Positions 35,261 to 46,631 of a DNA stretch of 64,000 bases are shown one piece after another (the first letter of the stretch is position 1; every line of letters begins with the position of its first letter). Below the pieces are notes generated by a model, which was not told the DNA's origin, searched no databases, and saw only the letters and a program-made list of their open reading frames with translations. The translations under genes were made by a program, and so were the position numbers. This stretch comes from Rotaria sp. Silwood1 (Eukaryota; Rotifera; Eurotatoria; Philodinida; Philodinidae): assembly GCA_905250075.1 (NCBI GenBank), contig CAJNOP010000347.1:147626-211625 (forward strand). The letters run 5' to 3'.

Positions 35261-35886
35261 TGTTGTACTCCTATAAATCAGGTATATAACCGTATTTTGT
35301 CAATGTCAATACAATATTTGCATATGACAATTAGACAACGTGAGTCAATGATGTATAAACTATTAAAGCAGTAATTCGTTTTGGTTTTTCACTTTAGAAT
35401 TTGTAACAGCCAACTAATTACAACCAATACAACGTCTAATAAAAACGTTTTTATTTAAACTATTTTATCGTCTTTCCAGTGAACCTCTTTTTTGTCTTCT
35501 TATATTTTTAATGATTACTTGATCTATTTAAATCTAATAAAAAATAGATATACAATACATGTCTTTCTTGTCTGATAATGATCAGACATATGATAATCTC
35601 TTATTGCATACTTTCATCAATAATCTAAGATATTAAACGCTAGCATATAATACAACCAGATCATCACGCTATTATACGTCTACTTGTCCGCCAGAAATTG
35701 GTCTACCGGACGGTTGCTCGACAAGGACAGCTATTTCGTAAGTAGGCAAACATGGCCAAAAAAAAATCTATTATTTTTCATGATCAAGTCAGTCTGTCCA
35801 AAACTCAGAAGTTCTTTTTGATAAAATATTCAGTCAAAGGTAATAGCGGGGTGAGGTAAGTAACCGTGACGCGTTTCGTCCTTGCT
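35261..35886. other. Intergenic region
   Basis: AT-rich sequence between the satellite array and the mariner remnant. Nothing recognised. Confidence 0.4.
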
Positions 35887-36798
35887 TAAAGGGTGATCCA
35901 AATGTCTTGGTCGTTCTTAGAAAAATTGCTCGTTCTCCCTTTACAACAAATCCAAAAGTGTTCAAAATTGGATGTCTAATTCCTTGTAACTAGATGAATA
36001 TTACCTCAAATCTTCAGATCTCTAGTTCTTAATATAGGAAAGATATATAGGTTCCTATGATAGAGAAGATTTTTTTTCCATGTCCCAAAAAAAAATCAAA
36101 AATTTTATTCAACAGAAATGCCTAGAATAATTAATTTCCACTGTTAATACAATAACAAACAACAGAATATTTCACATTTTCATAAATCTTTATAGTCTTT
36201 TTTGTTGACTGAATAGCTTTCTTTGTTGATTAAACATTGTGATCTTCTTGGAATTGAATTCATCAATTTCGAGCACATTTGTGGACTGATTGTTCTCGAA
36301 GTCTCTATAATTTTATTTTTCAACATCGATACATTTTTAATTTCTTCTCCTTTCAATTTCTCTTTGATATAACCCCAAATGTTTTCAAGTAGCCAAATAT
36401 CAGTCATTTTATCAGCTTGTTCTTCAGCTGTAACACGATCATTGAAAATCTCATCCATTTGTTCTAATGCATAATGAAATCGATGTTTTGAATCACCATC
36501 ATCTTGCCATATAACATCAACATCACCATATAATTGATCGAAATGAGGTTTCAGCTGTTGTTCTACTAATTTAATATATAAAAATCTATACATTGTAATT
36601 CTTTTCTTGTCAATCTTTTGGTATTCCGACTTCAACGACTCATCAATGAAAATTGGTGAAGGATTTGGAATTAAACCGCGAGATGAGATTCCATCATACA
36701 ATAAGACACCGGCACTATATTTTTCTTGTCCAATAGTATGTAAATCAAGTGGAATTGTTGCTTTCCTTTTAGACCAAATAACGTTATTTTGTAGAACT
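35887..36798 (-). mobile_element. Tc1/mariner (IS630-like) transposon remnant
   Basis: A minus-strand frame (36180-36798) encodes the C-terminal two-thirds of a DDE transposase. The second catalytic Asp lies in IWQDDGDSKH and the third acidic residue in WLLENIWGYIKEKL, with 38 residues between them. Upstream blocks are IPLDLHTIGQEKYSAG and DGISSRGLIPNPSP. The first catalytic Asp and the DNA-binding domain are missing: the frame meets a stop at 36799-36801. Downstream (35887) the sequence TAAAGGGTGATCCAAATG looks like the terminal inverted repeat; its partner beyond 36.8 kb is not found. The copy is therefore truncated and inactive. Confidence 0.75.
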
Positions 36799-38069
36799 CA
36801 CGTATGTTTTCGAAGAAAATAGTGAGTGTAAGTTTTAAATCGAGGTTTTGCGGCTCCCCCCTAGGCCCCTCCATTACAGATCATAGCAACGCAGGACCCC
36901 ATTACAGACCTTAGCAACCGGAGTCAAAGGTCATTGGGTGCATTTCCCTAGCAACGGAGGGCAATAAGAAGTGGCTGCTTTTCTATGGCTCGTTAGTAAC
37001 CTTACGGCGCGAAACCATACATTATTAGATATGTTTCCATGGTAACCGTTACTCCTCATTACAGACCATTAGAAATCAATTAACGAATTAGCTAATCAGA
37101 GAAATTATGAATTAATTAATTAATAATCAATTAATATTGTTTTAGTTTTTAATATTTTTAAATATATTTTTAGCATTTATTACTATTTATTATTTAAGAT
37201 TTAGAGTATTTGATATTTGTTATTTAAAATATTAAATATTTAATAATGTTTAATATTTCATTATTAAGCCATTATTGAGTTGTGATACACCGTCATAGGC
37301 ACATTAAGATCCCGTTAGAGGTCGTTACAGACACCTTGGGACACCGTTACAAAACGTGACAGACGGCATCCGCAGACTATTATAGACACCATATCACTAA
37401 GACCTGCTAAGAATGTATGAGCTATATCTTTATTGAAACTCTTGAGGTTTCTGTAAAGGATGATGAAGAAATCACTCCATAAACCGATCGAATGAGGTCA
37501 TTGTTATGTGCTCAGTGACAGTGATCAGATCACGTTTCGCGTTGTAATCTCACAGGAATTGCACTAACAAGTTTTTGATAAAGAGGAAAGATTTTATTTT
37601 AGATGTTAATGAGTAAAGCATTGGTATTTTCCATCTAGAAGAGTAACAATAAGACGAAACTTAAAAAATATGAAGTAATTGAGTTCTAATTTTAGCTAAA
37701 ACTCAACACTATATGCGAAAATTAGTCGAGAGAAAGAATAATATGCATGGTAGCTTACTGAGCAGTAAAATAAATATGCATAGCAGGCTAATATAGTAGT
37801 TGAACCGATGAAACCAATAATAGAATTATATCTGCTGCTTCCTGTGAGATGCATCGTGTAGATATTATCATTAAGAGAATAGAAGTTTTGCACTAAAGAT
37901 GTATATGACAATACAAATAATTTTTTTCAATATTACAATGTTAAATAAATCAAATAATCTGATAGAAAAGTAATAAATATGAACAGTTTCAACAAAATAA
38001 ACTTTCAGAGCGCGCGTATCAATTATAAAAATTGTTATAATTCTGATTTATTCATCTATTTAGTTTTTT
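36799..38069. other. Degenerate 28-31-bp repeats and AT-rich spacer
   Basis: From 36870 to about 36965, three loose copies of CATTACAGATCATAGCAACG-type units occur (CATTACAGACCTTAGCAACC, CATTTCCCTAGCAACGG). Related GTTACAGACACC and TTATAGACACC motifs lie at 37323-37393. Between them is a TTAA-rich stretch (about 37080-37260). 37400-38069 is plain AT-rich sequence. No gene is recognised. Confidence 0.45.
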
Positions 38070-38365
38070 CCCTACACTGAAAGGCTAGGGTCTAGAAACA
38101 GAAATACACTTGTGCCTGTCTATCTGTAACACTTGGTGCAAATGACCATTTTCATGGTACAAGTGACCATTTTTGTGGTACAAAGTACCATAGTCATGGT
38201 ACAAAGTACCACAGTCATTCCCTAGACTGAAAGGCTAGCGTCTAGAAACGGAAATTCATCTGTGCCTGTCTCTCTGTAACACTTGGTACAAATGACCATT
38301 TTCATGGTACAAAGTACCGTAGTCGTAGCACAAGTGACCATTTTCGTGGTACAAAGTACCATGGT
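38070..38365. repeat. Tandem duplication of a 150-bp unit with palindromic sub-repeats
   Basis: Two copies, 38070-38219 and 38220-38365. Each starts CCCTACACTGAAAGGCTAG or CCCTAGACTGAAAGGCTAG and ends in several copies of the near-palindrome TGGTACAAAGTACCA and of CAAGTGACCATTTTCGTGG. The second copy runs directly into telomere-like array E. Confidence 0.85.
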
Positions 38366-38595
38366 TGGGTGTGGGTGGGTGTGGGTGGGTGTGGGTGTGG
38401 GTGGGGTGTGGTTGTGGGTGTGGGTGTGGGTAGGTGTGGGTGTGGGTGGGTGTGAGTGTTCTATTCACTGATACCCACACCCCCACCCACTCACACCCAC
38501 ACCCACCCACCCACACCCACACCCACACACCACACCAACACCAACACCCCACCCACACCCACACCCACATCCACACTCCACACCCACACCCACCC
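38366..38595. repeat. Telomere-like inverted array E
   Basis: A G-rich run (GTGTGGGTGGGTGTGGG type, 38366-38459), a 13-bp spacer, then a C-rich run (CCCACACCCACC type, 38473-38595). The arms are similar in length and could form a near-complete hairpin. Confidence 0.85.
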
Positions 38596-38656
38596 TTGTG
38601 GATAGTATTTCGAAAAAAATGACAAAATTTTTTCGGTTTTTCTCTGTTTACACTTT

Positions 38657-38858
38657 TTAGATCGTATGCTCCGAAATTCTCGAGGGGATTCGTATATATC
38701 TGACTTAAATGAACTTTTCTTAGATGAATTCAATGAAATATTTTTTATTGATAATGTTCGTACAGTCAAAACTGGGTTTAAACCATGTAGACAACGAATT
38801 TGGGATCAATGTTTTATATGTGAGCTTGATCGAGTAGAATTTATGGTTATTAATTAAT
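38657..38858 (+). pseudogene. Unrecognised coding fragment
   Basis: An open stretch of about 67 codons (LDRMLRNSRGDSYISDLNEL, then FKPCRQRIWDQCFICELDRV) ends in a stop at about 38856. Further coding-like sequence continues out of frame (ELEIYLDAIIVICDVRCSLL, about 38892-38951). The residue composition looks protein-like rather than random, but no domain is recognised. It may be a remnant of a gene cut by array E. Confidence 0.3.
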
Positions 38859-40300
38859 TAAATCGATTTTAATCATCAATTACACTCGCGAACTTGAAAT
38901 ATATTTAGACGCAATCATCGTAATATGTGATGTACGTTGTAGTCTTTTAGAAGATTTTATTAATTCGAATAATAAAGTAAAGTAAATGATTATTCATTCT
39001 GAAGCACAAGGACTTCTTTTTGCTGATGTTAATTTCGTTTTTTTTTATTCATAAAATAAAATAAATTTATAACTCCGTCAGTAAAAGTCGCATCAAAATT
39101 AAGACGACAAGCGAGAAACTATTTACAAAATGAATTTCGTTTTACCTGAATATCCATAGTGGATGATCCTCTATATCTCCTATATCTCATATGCTAGTAT
39201 TTAATAGAGTTTCCGAAGATACTTGCAAAACGTATTAGACGACATTTACACCCACACTCGTCTCGAATATTTGATGCTTTTCAGAATAAAATAATGATCA
39301 ATTCACTGTTGATTGAGAAGGAGAAGTCTGATGTGATTCCATGTGTTTGAAGCCAAAAAATATGCTTGCTCAAATATAATTTGCGATTCAATGTAAGCAT
39401 AAGTCCAACTAAAAAGATAACTTACAATTTCCTTAAAAGTGAATAGCGACCAAATTCACTTTCACTGTGAAAAAACTGCAGAATAACAGATCAAAGCTCG
39501 TCTGTTGTTATTTTCATTAGTGCCTTAATCAGGACCGACAAGTTGCTTGTTCTCCCACTGATTTGAATCAAATAAATCATTTCATCACTCCTGTTCCCAA
39601 GTCGATTCTCTGGCATGATATTCAGTCTCAATTACGAAAAAGAAAAGATCACTATAGTGAAAAGTACATACAGTGATTCTTACAATTATCCTACCACATT
39701 GTAAAAATCGCTTATCTACCTCATTTCTTAGCAATGGAGGAACAGGATGTAGGTGTGATATTGATGTGAGTGTGTTTGTGTATCTTCTCTATAGTAACAC
39801 AAACCCACGCATATACCAGCCACCCTCATCCTTACCCGCACCGTCTATTGGCGTTGATAGAAGACCTCTACTGAACTCATCCATCCAATTATGATACCTA
39901 GTTGTAATGCAAATTTCACTAAAGATTCAGTGACTCAATAAATAAAAAATACTGTTATATAGAGTGCTATATGTTCATTTGCTTTTTATTCTTTTTTTTT
40001 ATTAATGAAACCCGGGATTGAATCCGCCCGTGATAAAACATTTTTATGGTTTTGTGTATATATAAAAAATCGAATTATGTAGTGCAATACGTGTAGTATG
40101 AAGAAACAGAAAAAGTTCTAATTCATTTGCTGCATTTCTCATCTTGTAAAGCGTCACTCGATTTATTTTCTATTCAATCTTCAAAGCCTAACAATTCTTT
40201 GAATTGTAGAATTCATAATACTGAATTTGATTCTTATTCCAAGTTATGATATCGAAACTTAGCATCTGGGATGAAAATGTAGTTTCATCACCAAAGAAGA
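38859..40300. other. Intergenic region
   Basis: AT-rich sequence. A short ACACCCACACTCG patch lies at 39249 and a CCCGGGATTGAATCCGCCCG segment at 40011-40030. Neither supports a gene or RNA call. Confidence 0.4.
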
Positions 40301-40303
40301 CTG

Positions 40304-40651
40304 ATGAAAAAGAAAACAAACAGGAAATCAACAAAAAATGAGCGTTTTACATGTAATATATTTTGCTCCTTGGCTATTTGTATTCCTATACTTTTATTTT
40401 TTGACTTAAGCCTTTGCTCTGGATGCAGAATCTTCCTAGCGATGGTCCTTGTTGGAGCACTATTGGCTGGGATTGGTCGGGCGGTGCTGTTGACATTTTA
40501 TTTGCAAGAACAATCCAATAAAAGTAAATGTATCATTTTAGTCATGGGAGAAACTGACTCTTATGGAATACAATGCAGAAAATTTCATGAATTCTCCGAA
40601 ATATTGCCGCGGGCTGCAAAAATAACATTGAGAAAAGTATCAGAGAGTTAA
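40304..40651 (+). CDS. Putative small membrane protein or first exon, unrecognised
   Basis: A 115-residue frame starting at an ATG. It has a basic N-terminus (MKKKTNRKSTKNERF) followed by two hydrophobic segments (about residues 18-36 and 43-66) and a polar tail. That is the shape of a type II or two-pass membrane protein, and bdelloid Ser/Thr-rich surface proteins often begin this way. The Ser/Thr exon gene starting near 42288 lies downstream on the same strand, so this could be its first exon, but no matching splice donor was confirmed. It could also be a chance frame. Confidence 0.3.
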   Translation: MKKKTNRKSTKNERFTCNIFCSLAICIPILLFFDLSLCSGCRIFLAMVLVGALLAGIGRAVLLTFYLQEQSNKSKCIILVMGETDSYGIQCRKFHEFSEILPRAAKITLRKVSES

Positions 40652-40907
40652 CCGTTTCGAGGATTCATGAAATACTGCGAGCATCGACATCTTTTATTTC
40701 TTTTGAAAAACGTTTTAGTTGTTTGACCTTCTTTCGTATCATGCACCTCCAGATTTATTCTTAAATGAGACCAGGACAAGTTCAATAATGGCGCACACAT
40801 TTTGATTGAAAATTTCAAACTGAGGCTTAGTGATGGAACCTATTGCGGCATGATTCATGGAAAAGTATTAGGTTTTTAAAAATATTTGCCTTTCAACTAT
40901 TTTAGCG

Positions 40908-41479
40908 CTAGTTATATGGAAAGCGACTAGAAAACATCTTTTCTCAGAAAAAGATGAAAGTTGAATGTGAGGTTGTGGCAGATTCAGATCATTCTTTGGG
41001 AATATCTCATTATTCTCATGAACACTCGATCAACAAAGCAAAGAGATCTCCGAAAATTTTTGCCATAGCGCATTCTATAGAGCCCTTTACACTGATCATT
41101 TTGGTAAAAATTCGTTCAAGTTTCATTGAAAAATGACAATGCTACGATCAAAACACTGAAAAAACACCAAACTTTGGCAAAAATATGATAGCAATCTTTA
41201 GAGTGCTCGCCCAATTCGATATTGTTTAGTATTTTCACTCTAATGTCATCAATTTTCCATGAGAATACAAAACATTTTACCAAAAGTTTTTCTACGTAGA
41301 ATGCTCTTTCAAACGAGTTATGTTAACGATTTTCGGAGATCTCTTTCCTTTGTTGGTTGAGTATTCATCTGAAAAATGAGATGTTTCTACAGATTGGTAT
41401 GGATCTTGAACAATATCACATTCAAGTCCTCATCTTTTTCCAAGCAAAGATATTTTTTAGTCATTTCCCACCTAACTAG
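40908..41479. mobile_element. 570-bp palindromic MITE
   Basis: The left arm (CTAGTTATATGGAAAGCGAC onward) and the right arm (ending TTTCCCACCTAACTAG) are inverted copies. They share GAGATCTCCGAAAAT, the TTGGTAAAA block and the CATTGAAAAATGACAA-like block. The loop lies at about 41172-41220. It has no coding capacity. A fragment of the same family lies at about 12975-13050. Confidence 0.75.
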
Positions 41480-42287
41480 AACGAAAAAAAGTTGGACAGA
41501 TAATATTCTACAAAAAAGTGATACATCCTTCGTGAATTCACGCTAGTGTTATCTGAGTAGACGTAAATGACAGTTTAAATTGTATTGAATAAAGCGTTAT
41601 TGTATTGTAAAAAAGGACTATGGTATTGTGAAAGCGATAGCTACGAGTTTAAATTGGTAGATTTAAGCTTTTGCTCCTTGAAACACAGAATGCAATTAAG
41701 TCAGATTCAACGAAGCGTGTCGATGTAATTAACATTTTCAAATCGCAATGATGAAGAAATTCAAACAAATCTTACACTTCGGTTTTGATTCTTGCTAACA
41801 GTCATCTGCACAAAATGTGAGAAAATGCCACATGTAGTTAACGTATCATTTCAACTTGTAATTTTCCTCAATGAAACTATAAACGTAAAAATATGAATAT
41901 CGAATAAAGAGAAAAAAGTGTGACAATTTAAAATTTATCTGAAGAACAAACTAAAACGAATAAGCAACGCTGTTTACAAGGTGGCTTGTTCTTAAAAGAA
42001 TGTAAGAGAGACTTTTATTCATCATTACTGTAAATCTTTGTTCTTTAACTAAAGACTTGCTCTAGCTTAATTTTTCTCAGAAGTATCTGAGCACTGCGCA
42101 TATATAGCTAAATGGAAAAAACTTCCAAGCGAAGTATGAATTAGTAGCTTTTATCATGAGTCGCGCATCTATCCGCAAGTCGATATATGCAAATATCAGA
42201 ATATTCGCATATATGCTTTAACAACAGCTATTTCTCTTCTATGAAAGTTCATTTATACCCATATGCCTCACTTTTTACATTCTATAG
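41480..42287. other. Presumed 5' region/intron of the Ser/Thr-rich gene
   Basis: AT-rich sequence ending in a splice acceptor (TTCTATAG) at 42287. Upstream exons of the gene must lie in or before this stretch but were not identified. Confidence 0.35.
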
Positions 42288-44343
42288 GTATGATCAACAA
42301 CACGAGCACTGTTACATCAAGCACAGCGGTCACTTTACTCACAGTAACCACTATAACGACCTCGACTTCGACCTCGACTTCAACGTCGACTTCTACAACA
42401 TGTAAATAGATGTTATACGTCAGTGTGTCGTTTATTTTATATTCCTGTTTGATTCTTTTCGAACAGCCTTTCACTTTGAGAGCCCGAAATTTACTCAGAT
42501 CTGTCGGGAATCGCCTACTCTTTTTCCAGGGAGATACGTACGATTGTAGTCCGAGAAACGGACAGAATGAGAAATTTTTTCATAGATTCGGTGGACAAAA
42601 TCAAAATTTTTTTAATACTGGGGATATCACGTCTCACATCTTCATATTATGCAAGTCCTGAATTTATTATACTCATTTGACGTTTCTTTCTGTTTCTCAT
42701 TACTCTAACCGATTTCAACAATGCTTCTTTATAGATCCATCTGAGTAGGTGCATTTTCATAGTTATTGAGCTCGATTATTTTTATTGACAACAAATTTAC
42801 ATGACTGGCTGAGTGATGTAGTACTTGATTCGAGCACATATTTTGTATATACGTCACTGTCTCTGCACATTAATAATCGTCATTAAACTTTTCATCACTT
42901 ACTTGAAGGATCTGATTCTTTCCGAGTTTTGCTGATATGTTCATTTAAGTTTTTGAATTTCGAATTGAAAGAATTCAGTTTGCTACTTCTGTATCCTATA
43001 ATATTTCATAAGTGCATTGCCAATTGTGTCTAATTGTATGTGGACGTAGATGAAATGAAGAATCACATCCACAGGCCATGCCCACACCCAATCCACATCA
43101 ACACCACGCCCGACACCCTCTTCCAGACTACAAGTACTCTATATATCTTTTTTATAAAAATGATTATGGGTGGATTCAGAAGTGTTCATCGAATTGCATT
43201 TGTGATTAAATTATCACATTTGCTTTTTCTATTTTGCTAGAGATCACGAATACCAACTTTACTGACACCACTATGTACTTCTATCGGACCGATAACTGTT
43301 TAGCAGAATTGAATTATGTTACTATGTAGACTTAATTCCTTTGCCATCGAATAGAGCATAGAATTTTTGCGTTAACCCAAACTACTTGACACTGACATGC
43401 AGCGATTTCTATTTGACTTTAGGGTCACATTATCCTCATGAAACTTCAAAGTGATCAACCAGTTGTGGACGTTGAGGAAAGAAGCACTTCACACACACCC
43501 TTTAAAATACTGTCATTTTTAGTAGCTAAAACCATTTTCCCGTTTATTTAACGCGTTTTGACGGTTCTTTGAGTGGTACGGTCTACAAAATCAGCATATA
43601 GAAACACATAGATCGCTGTGCTTGCAACATACTCATACTCATACTCATTTATTAGTGCTTATCTGTGTAACTGGGTACCACTAGTAAAATAGTTTGGTTG
43701 GTATGTTTTTTAAACTTCTTTGTCATTATATTTAGCTGTTACCACTACAACGACTGCAGCTACTGCCAGTGAGTAACTCCAAGAAGAAATTTAACCGAAG
43801 AACATTTTATTTGATTATTTTATTTCAGCCATTACATCGAATTCCTGCACATCATCATGGACTGGTATCACCATACTCTATCATTGCTATAATAATTGTA
43901 CCGTTCAGAATTCTTATGTACAATATACATTTACTTATATAGCCATTACCAATCAAACACGGATTTCGTTTGCTCTTCGTGAAGATAGCAGTTATTGGGG
44001 ACTTGATAAGATATCCATACAAGACAATGGAACTCCTGGCACTGAACTACTTGTCAATGGCGGCTTCGACACGGGAACTCTCTCGTCATGGCTCTATTGT
44101 AATCCAAATGGTGCAACAAATGCCGGCCAAGTGAAATCAACATCGAACAACTTCCAGAATAATGGCTTTACGTTTGTGGCTTACTCGGGTTCGTATTTCT
44201 ATCTTGATGGAGCTATATCCTTTCCCGATTATATCAGTCAAGTATTTGCAACCAATATCGGTCATACATACAATATATCCTTTTGGTTGTATCATCCAGC
44301 CAGTTATCCAGGGATTAGTGTCGATGTCTTAGTGAGCAACTAA
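42288..44343 (+). CDS. Extracellular protein: Ser/Thr-rich linker exons plus lectin-like C-terminal domain (partial)
   Basis: Three exons fit GT-AG rules and all join in phase 1. Exon A is 42288-42401 (37 full codons, ending in STSTSTSTSTT, donor GTAAAT). Exon B is 43736-43768 (VTTTTTAATA, donor GTGAGT). Exon C is 43829-44343 (acceptor TTATTTCAG, stop TAA). Exon C encodes about 170 residues with SCTSSWTGITILYHC, FALREDSSYWGLDKISIQ, LLVNGGFDTGTLSSW and YNISFWLYHPASYPG. This is a beta-sandwich, carbohydrate-binding-like domain that recurs in bdelloid extracellular proteins. The Thr/Ser exons probably form an O-glycosylated stalk. The 5' end (signal peptide or membrane anchor) is not located. 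AATAAA lies at 44414-44419. Confidence 0.65.
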
Positions 44344-45064
44344 TAACATCATACACAACGAAAAACGAGAGTCCTGTTTTGTTTTTGTTTATTTTAATTA
44401 TGAGAACAATAAGAATAAACGTCTAAAGAATAAACAGAAATTGCGAAATTTTTTTCAATTCTGACGCTACACATGTAAGTGAAACGAACGTAATGGCGAC
44501 AAAAAAAAGAGCTTTCAAATCTCAAAGTTCACTCTATCCAGATCTTTTCATCTTTGTCAGGCCGGTAAGAAAAATTAAGGCAGATAGTGAATCTAGTGTA
44601 ATTTTGAACAACAGCTACGACAACTCAAGAAAGAACAGTTTTGCATGCAGTTCACAATGAACACAGTAAAGAGTGGAAGATGCTCACTGCTGCACAACTC
44701 AAAGAGATTTGATAGTTGCTGTGTTGACAGTTGCCTTCAAAGTGAAAACCCATGCCAAAAACGGGCAAATGGCCCAAGTTGCTCCAACCGAAATAATTGT
44801 GATCAATGTTGATGTGTCCATTGGTGATGTTTGTTCAAACGAAATGAAAAAGTCCACCAAGATGGTGTTATCATCGTTAAATCATTCCTTATTTGAGTAT
44901 TATTGATTTATATTATTATAGCTGGTGGAAATGAATAAGGAGAGGGCAAAAGCAATTAAGTCAAAATGAAATATTCAAGAATGATGTTAAATACGAAATT
45001 AGCAACAAACTCAGATCATCAGTAAAACGGCACATGTAATGATCGAATAATTTAGTCATACTCA
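44344..45064. other. Intergenic, with a Cys-rich relic
   Basis: Positions 44720-44812 (plus) can be read as a Cys-rich stretch (CVDSCLQSENPCQ, then CSNRNNCDQC) with EGF-like spacing that ends in a stop. It may belong to the dead NHL gene that follows. Otherwise nothing is recognised. Confidence 0.3.
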
Positions 45065-45300
45065 GTGGTTGTCAATCAAATGATCACCGTCTATATGCTT
45101 GATTGTGGAAAAGAGAGAGTGATGCGTTTGCTCAAAGACTCGAGGGCCAGCACCATGATTATTGGTACAGAAGTCTGGGATGAGAGAGTGTTCGAAATGT
45201 CGAACCCGACCGATCTAGCATTTGATCGACATAAAAACTTGTATTTTGCCGATAGTTCCAATGATCGTATCCTCATGTTTGCTATTAACAAAAGTTCTTG
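45065..45300 (+). pseudogene. NHL-repeat gene fragment
   Basis: In one frame it reads VYMLDCGKERVMRLLKDSRA, then NPTDLAFDRHKNLYFADSSN and DRILMF. This is one and a half NHL blades (landmarks: nPtdlafD..gnlYvaDs.NdRi). There is no intact gene around it, and the frame ends in unrelated sequence. Dead relative of the intact gene at 59.8-61.2 kb. Confidence 0.6.
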
Positions 45301-46631
45301 TGCTGTTAGTAATCTTTTAAGCTATCTAACTGTCCATTGTGCTTCTCTGCTTCTTTCAAGAATAACCTAAGATGTGTTTCTATTGTGCTTAATGAAGCCG
45401 AATCGAGACGAAAATCGTTGAGTTTACTGTCTGTTGCGTGTTAGTCTTACGATCGAATTCATTGAATAAACGTATCAACTCGGATTCATTTTGATCAGAA
45501 TTGGCAGAGAGCACTGATGAATACAATGCATTTTTTGTCCTGTTGTTTCCCGCAGCTTCAAGACAGAAAAAAAACAAGATGTCTACTTGTGTAGGAAGTT
45601 CTACGCAGAATATCTATCAAGAATATGTATTGACTAGCCGACATTGAATTTTGTAATCAACTTAGCGAAAACCATAGAATACAACAGTAACAACGAAGAG
45701 ACCATCAAGTTTTGAGATGAACCTTCGTTTCATCTGATCAAGCATAGGAAAACTTTGCCTTTCGATAGTTCCGCATGTAGCAGCCAATTTTCATTTGATG
45801 TCTGCCATTGTTTGCAGGTGTGACATTTGGAAAAGAGACCACAAGATTGTCTCAGTGATGACGATGAATAATACGAAGGACTCTCTACATAATCTCTCAC
45901 CAACTTGTATTACAATATCTATTGAGATTATTTATTTTGATTTTATCAGTGAAGTTACTTTCTCAGGACAAGTGAATCAATACACGTTGATTAGTTAACA
46001 TAGGATCGAGTGATCCTCAATTATTGATGTCCACGCACGAATGCACTGAATGCATCAACAGAAAGTCGATTCTTTGTACAATAGTTCTGTATTCTTCCTT
46101 CTTGGATATAACGAAGATAAAAAAGATTTTGACAAGATCAAAATATGATCTATTTTTCAATAACTCTTGTCTCTCGAGCACTCCGAAAAAAATCATTTCA
46201 ATAATGATGAACGAATCAGTTGATTGTTTTACCATTGACATCATCAAGTACCGCGAATGAGGCATAATGAACTTGGCAGCCAGTCGATGTCAAAAACAAC
46301 GGCATTCTCATCGATATTCAATTGCATTCGAATTTCACTTGCATATATCTGTCAACCCCACCCTTAATGTACAGATAGTCACAGATGATTCAAGATGGTG
46401 CTCCATTGATCTTATCACAGATCGTGATCAATATGGCGAGGATTTTCATGTACAATTAGAGCGACTGCATTGTGTTTCACATTTTAGTTTCATAAAGATT
46501 GTCCCGATAACTTTTATTGAAACAGAGAATATTTCATTGAAAAATACAATTTTCTTTCTCGAATATAATAACGTATAAAATATACATCATTAGAAAATTG
46601 GCAAATTCTGATTCTATAAAATATTACCTAT
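45301..46631. other. Intergenic, possible coding relic
   Basis: The plus-strand frame 46267-46578 (103 codons, with VQIVTDDSRWCSIDLITDRD and YGEDFHVQLERLHC) has protein-like composition but no recognised domain. The rest is AT-rich without features. Confidence 0.3.

Noticed and set aside
40000-40045. CCCGGGATTGAATCCGCCCG as a tRNA T-arm
   Set aside because: No matching acceptor, D-arm or anticodon stem can be built around it.
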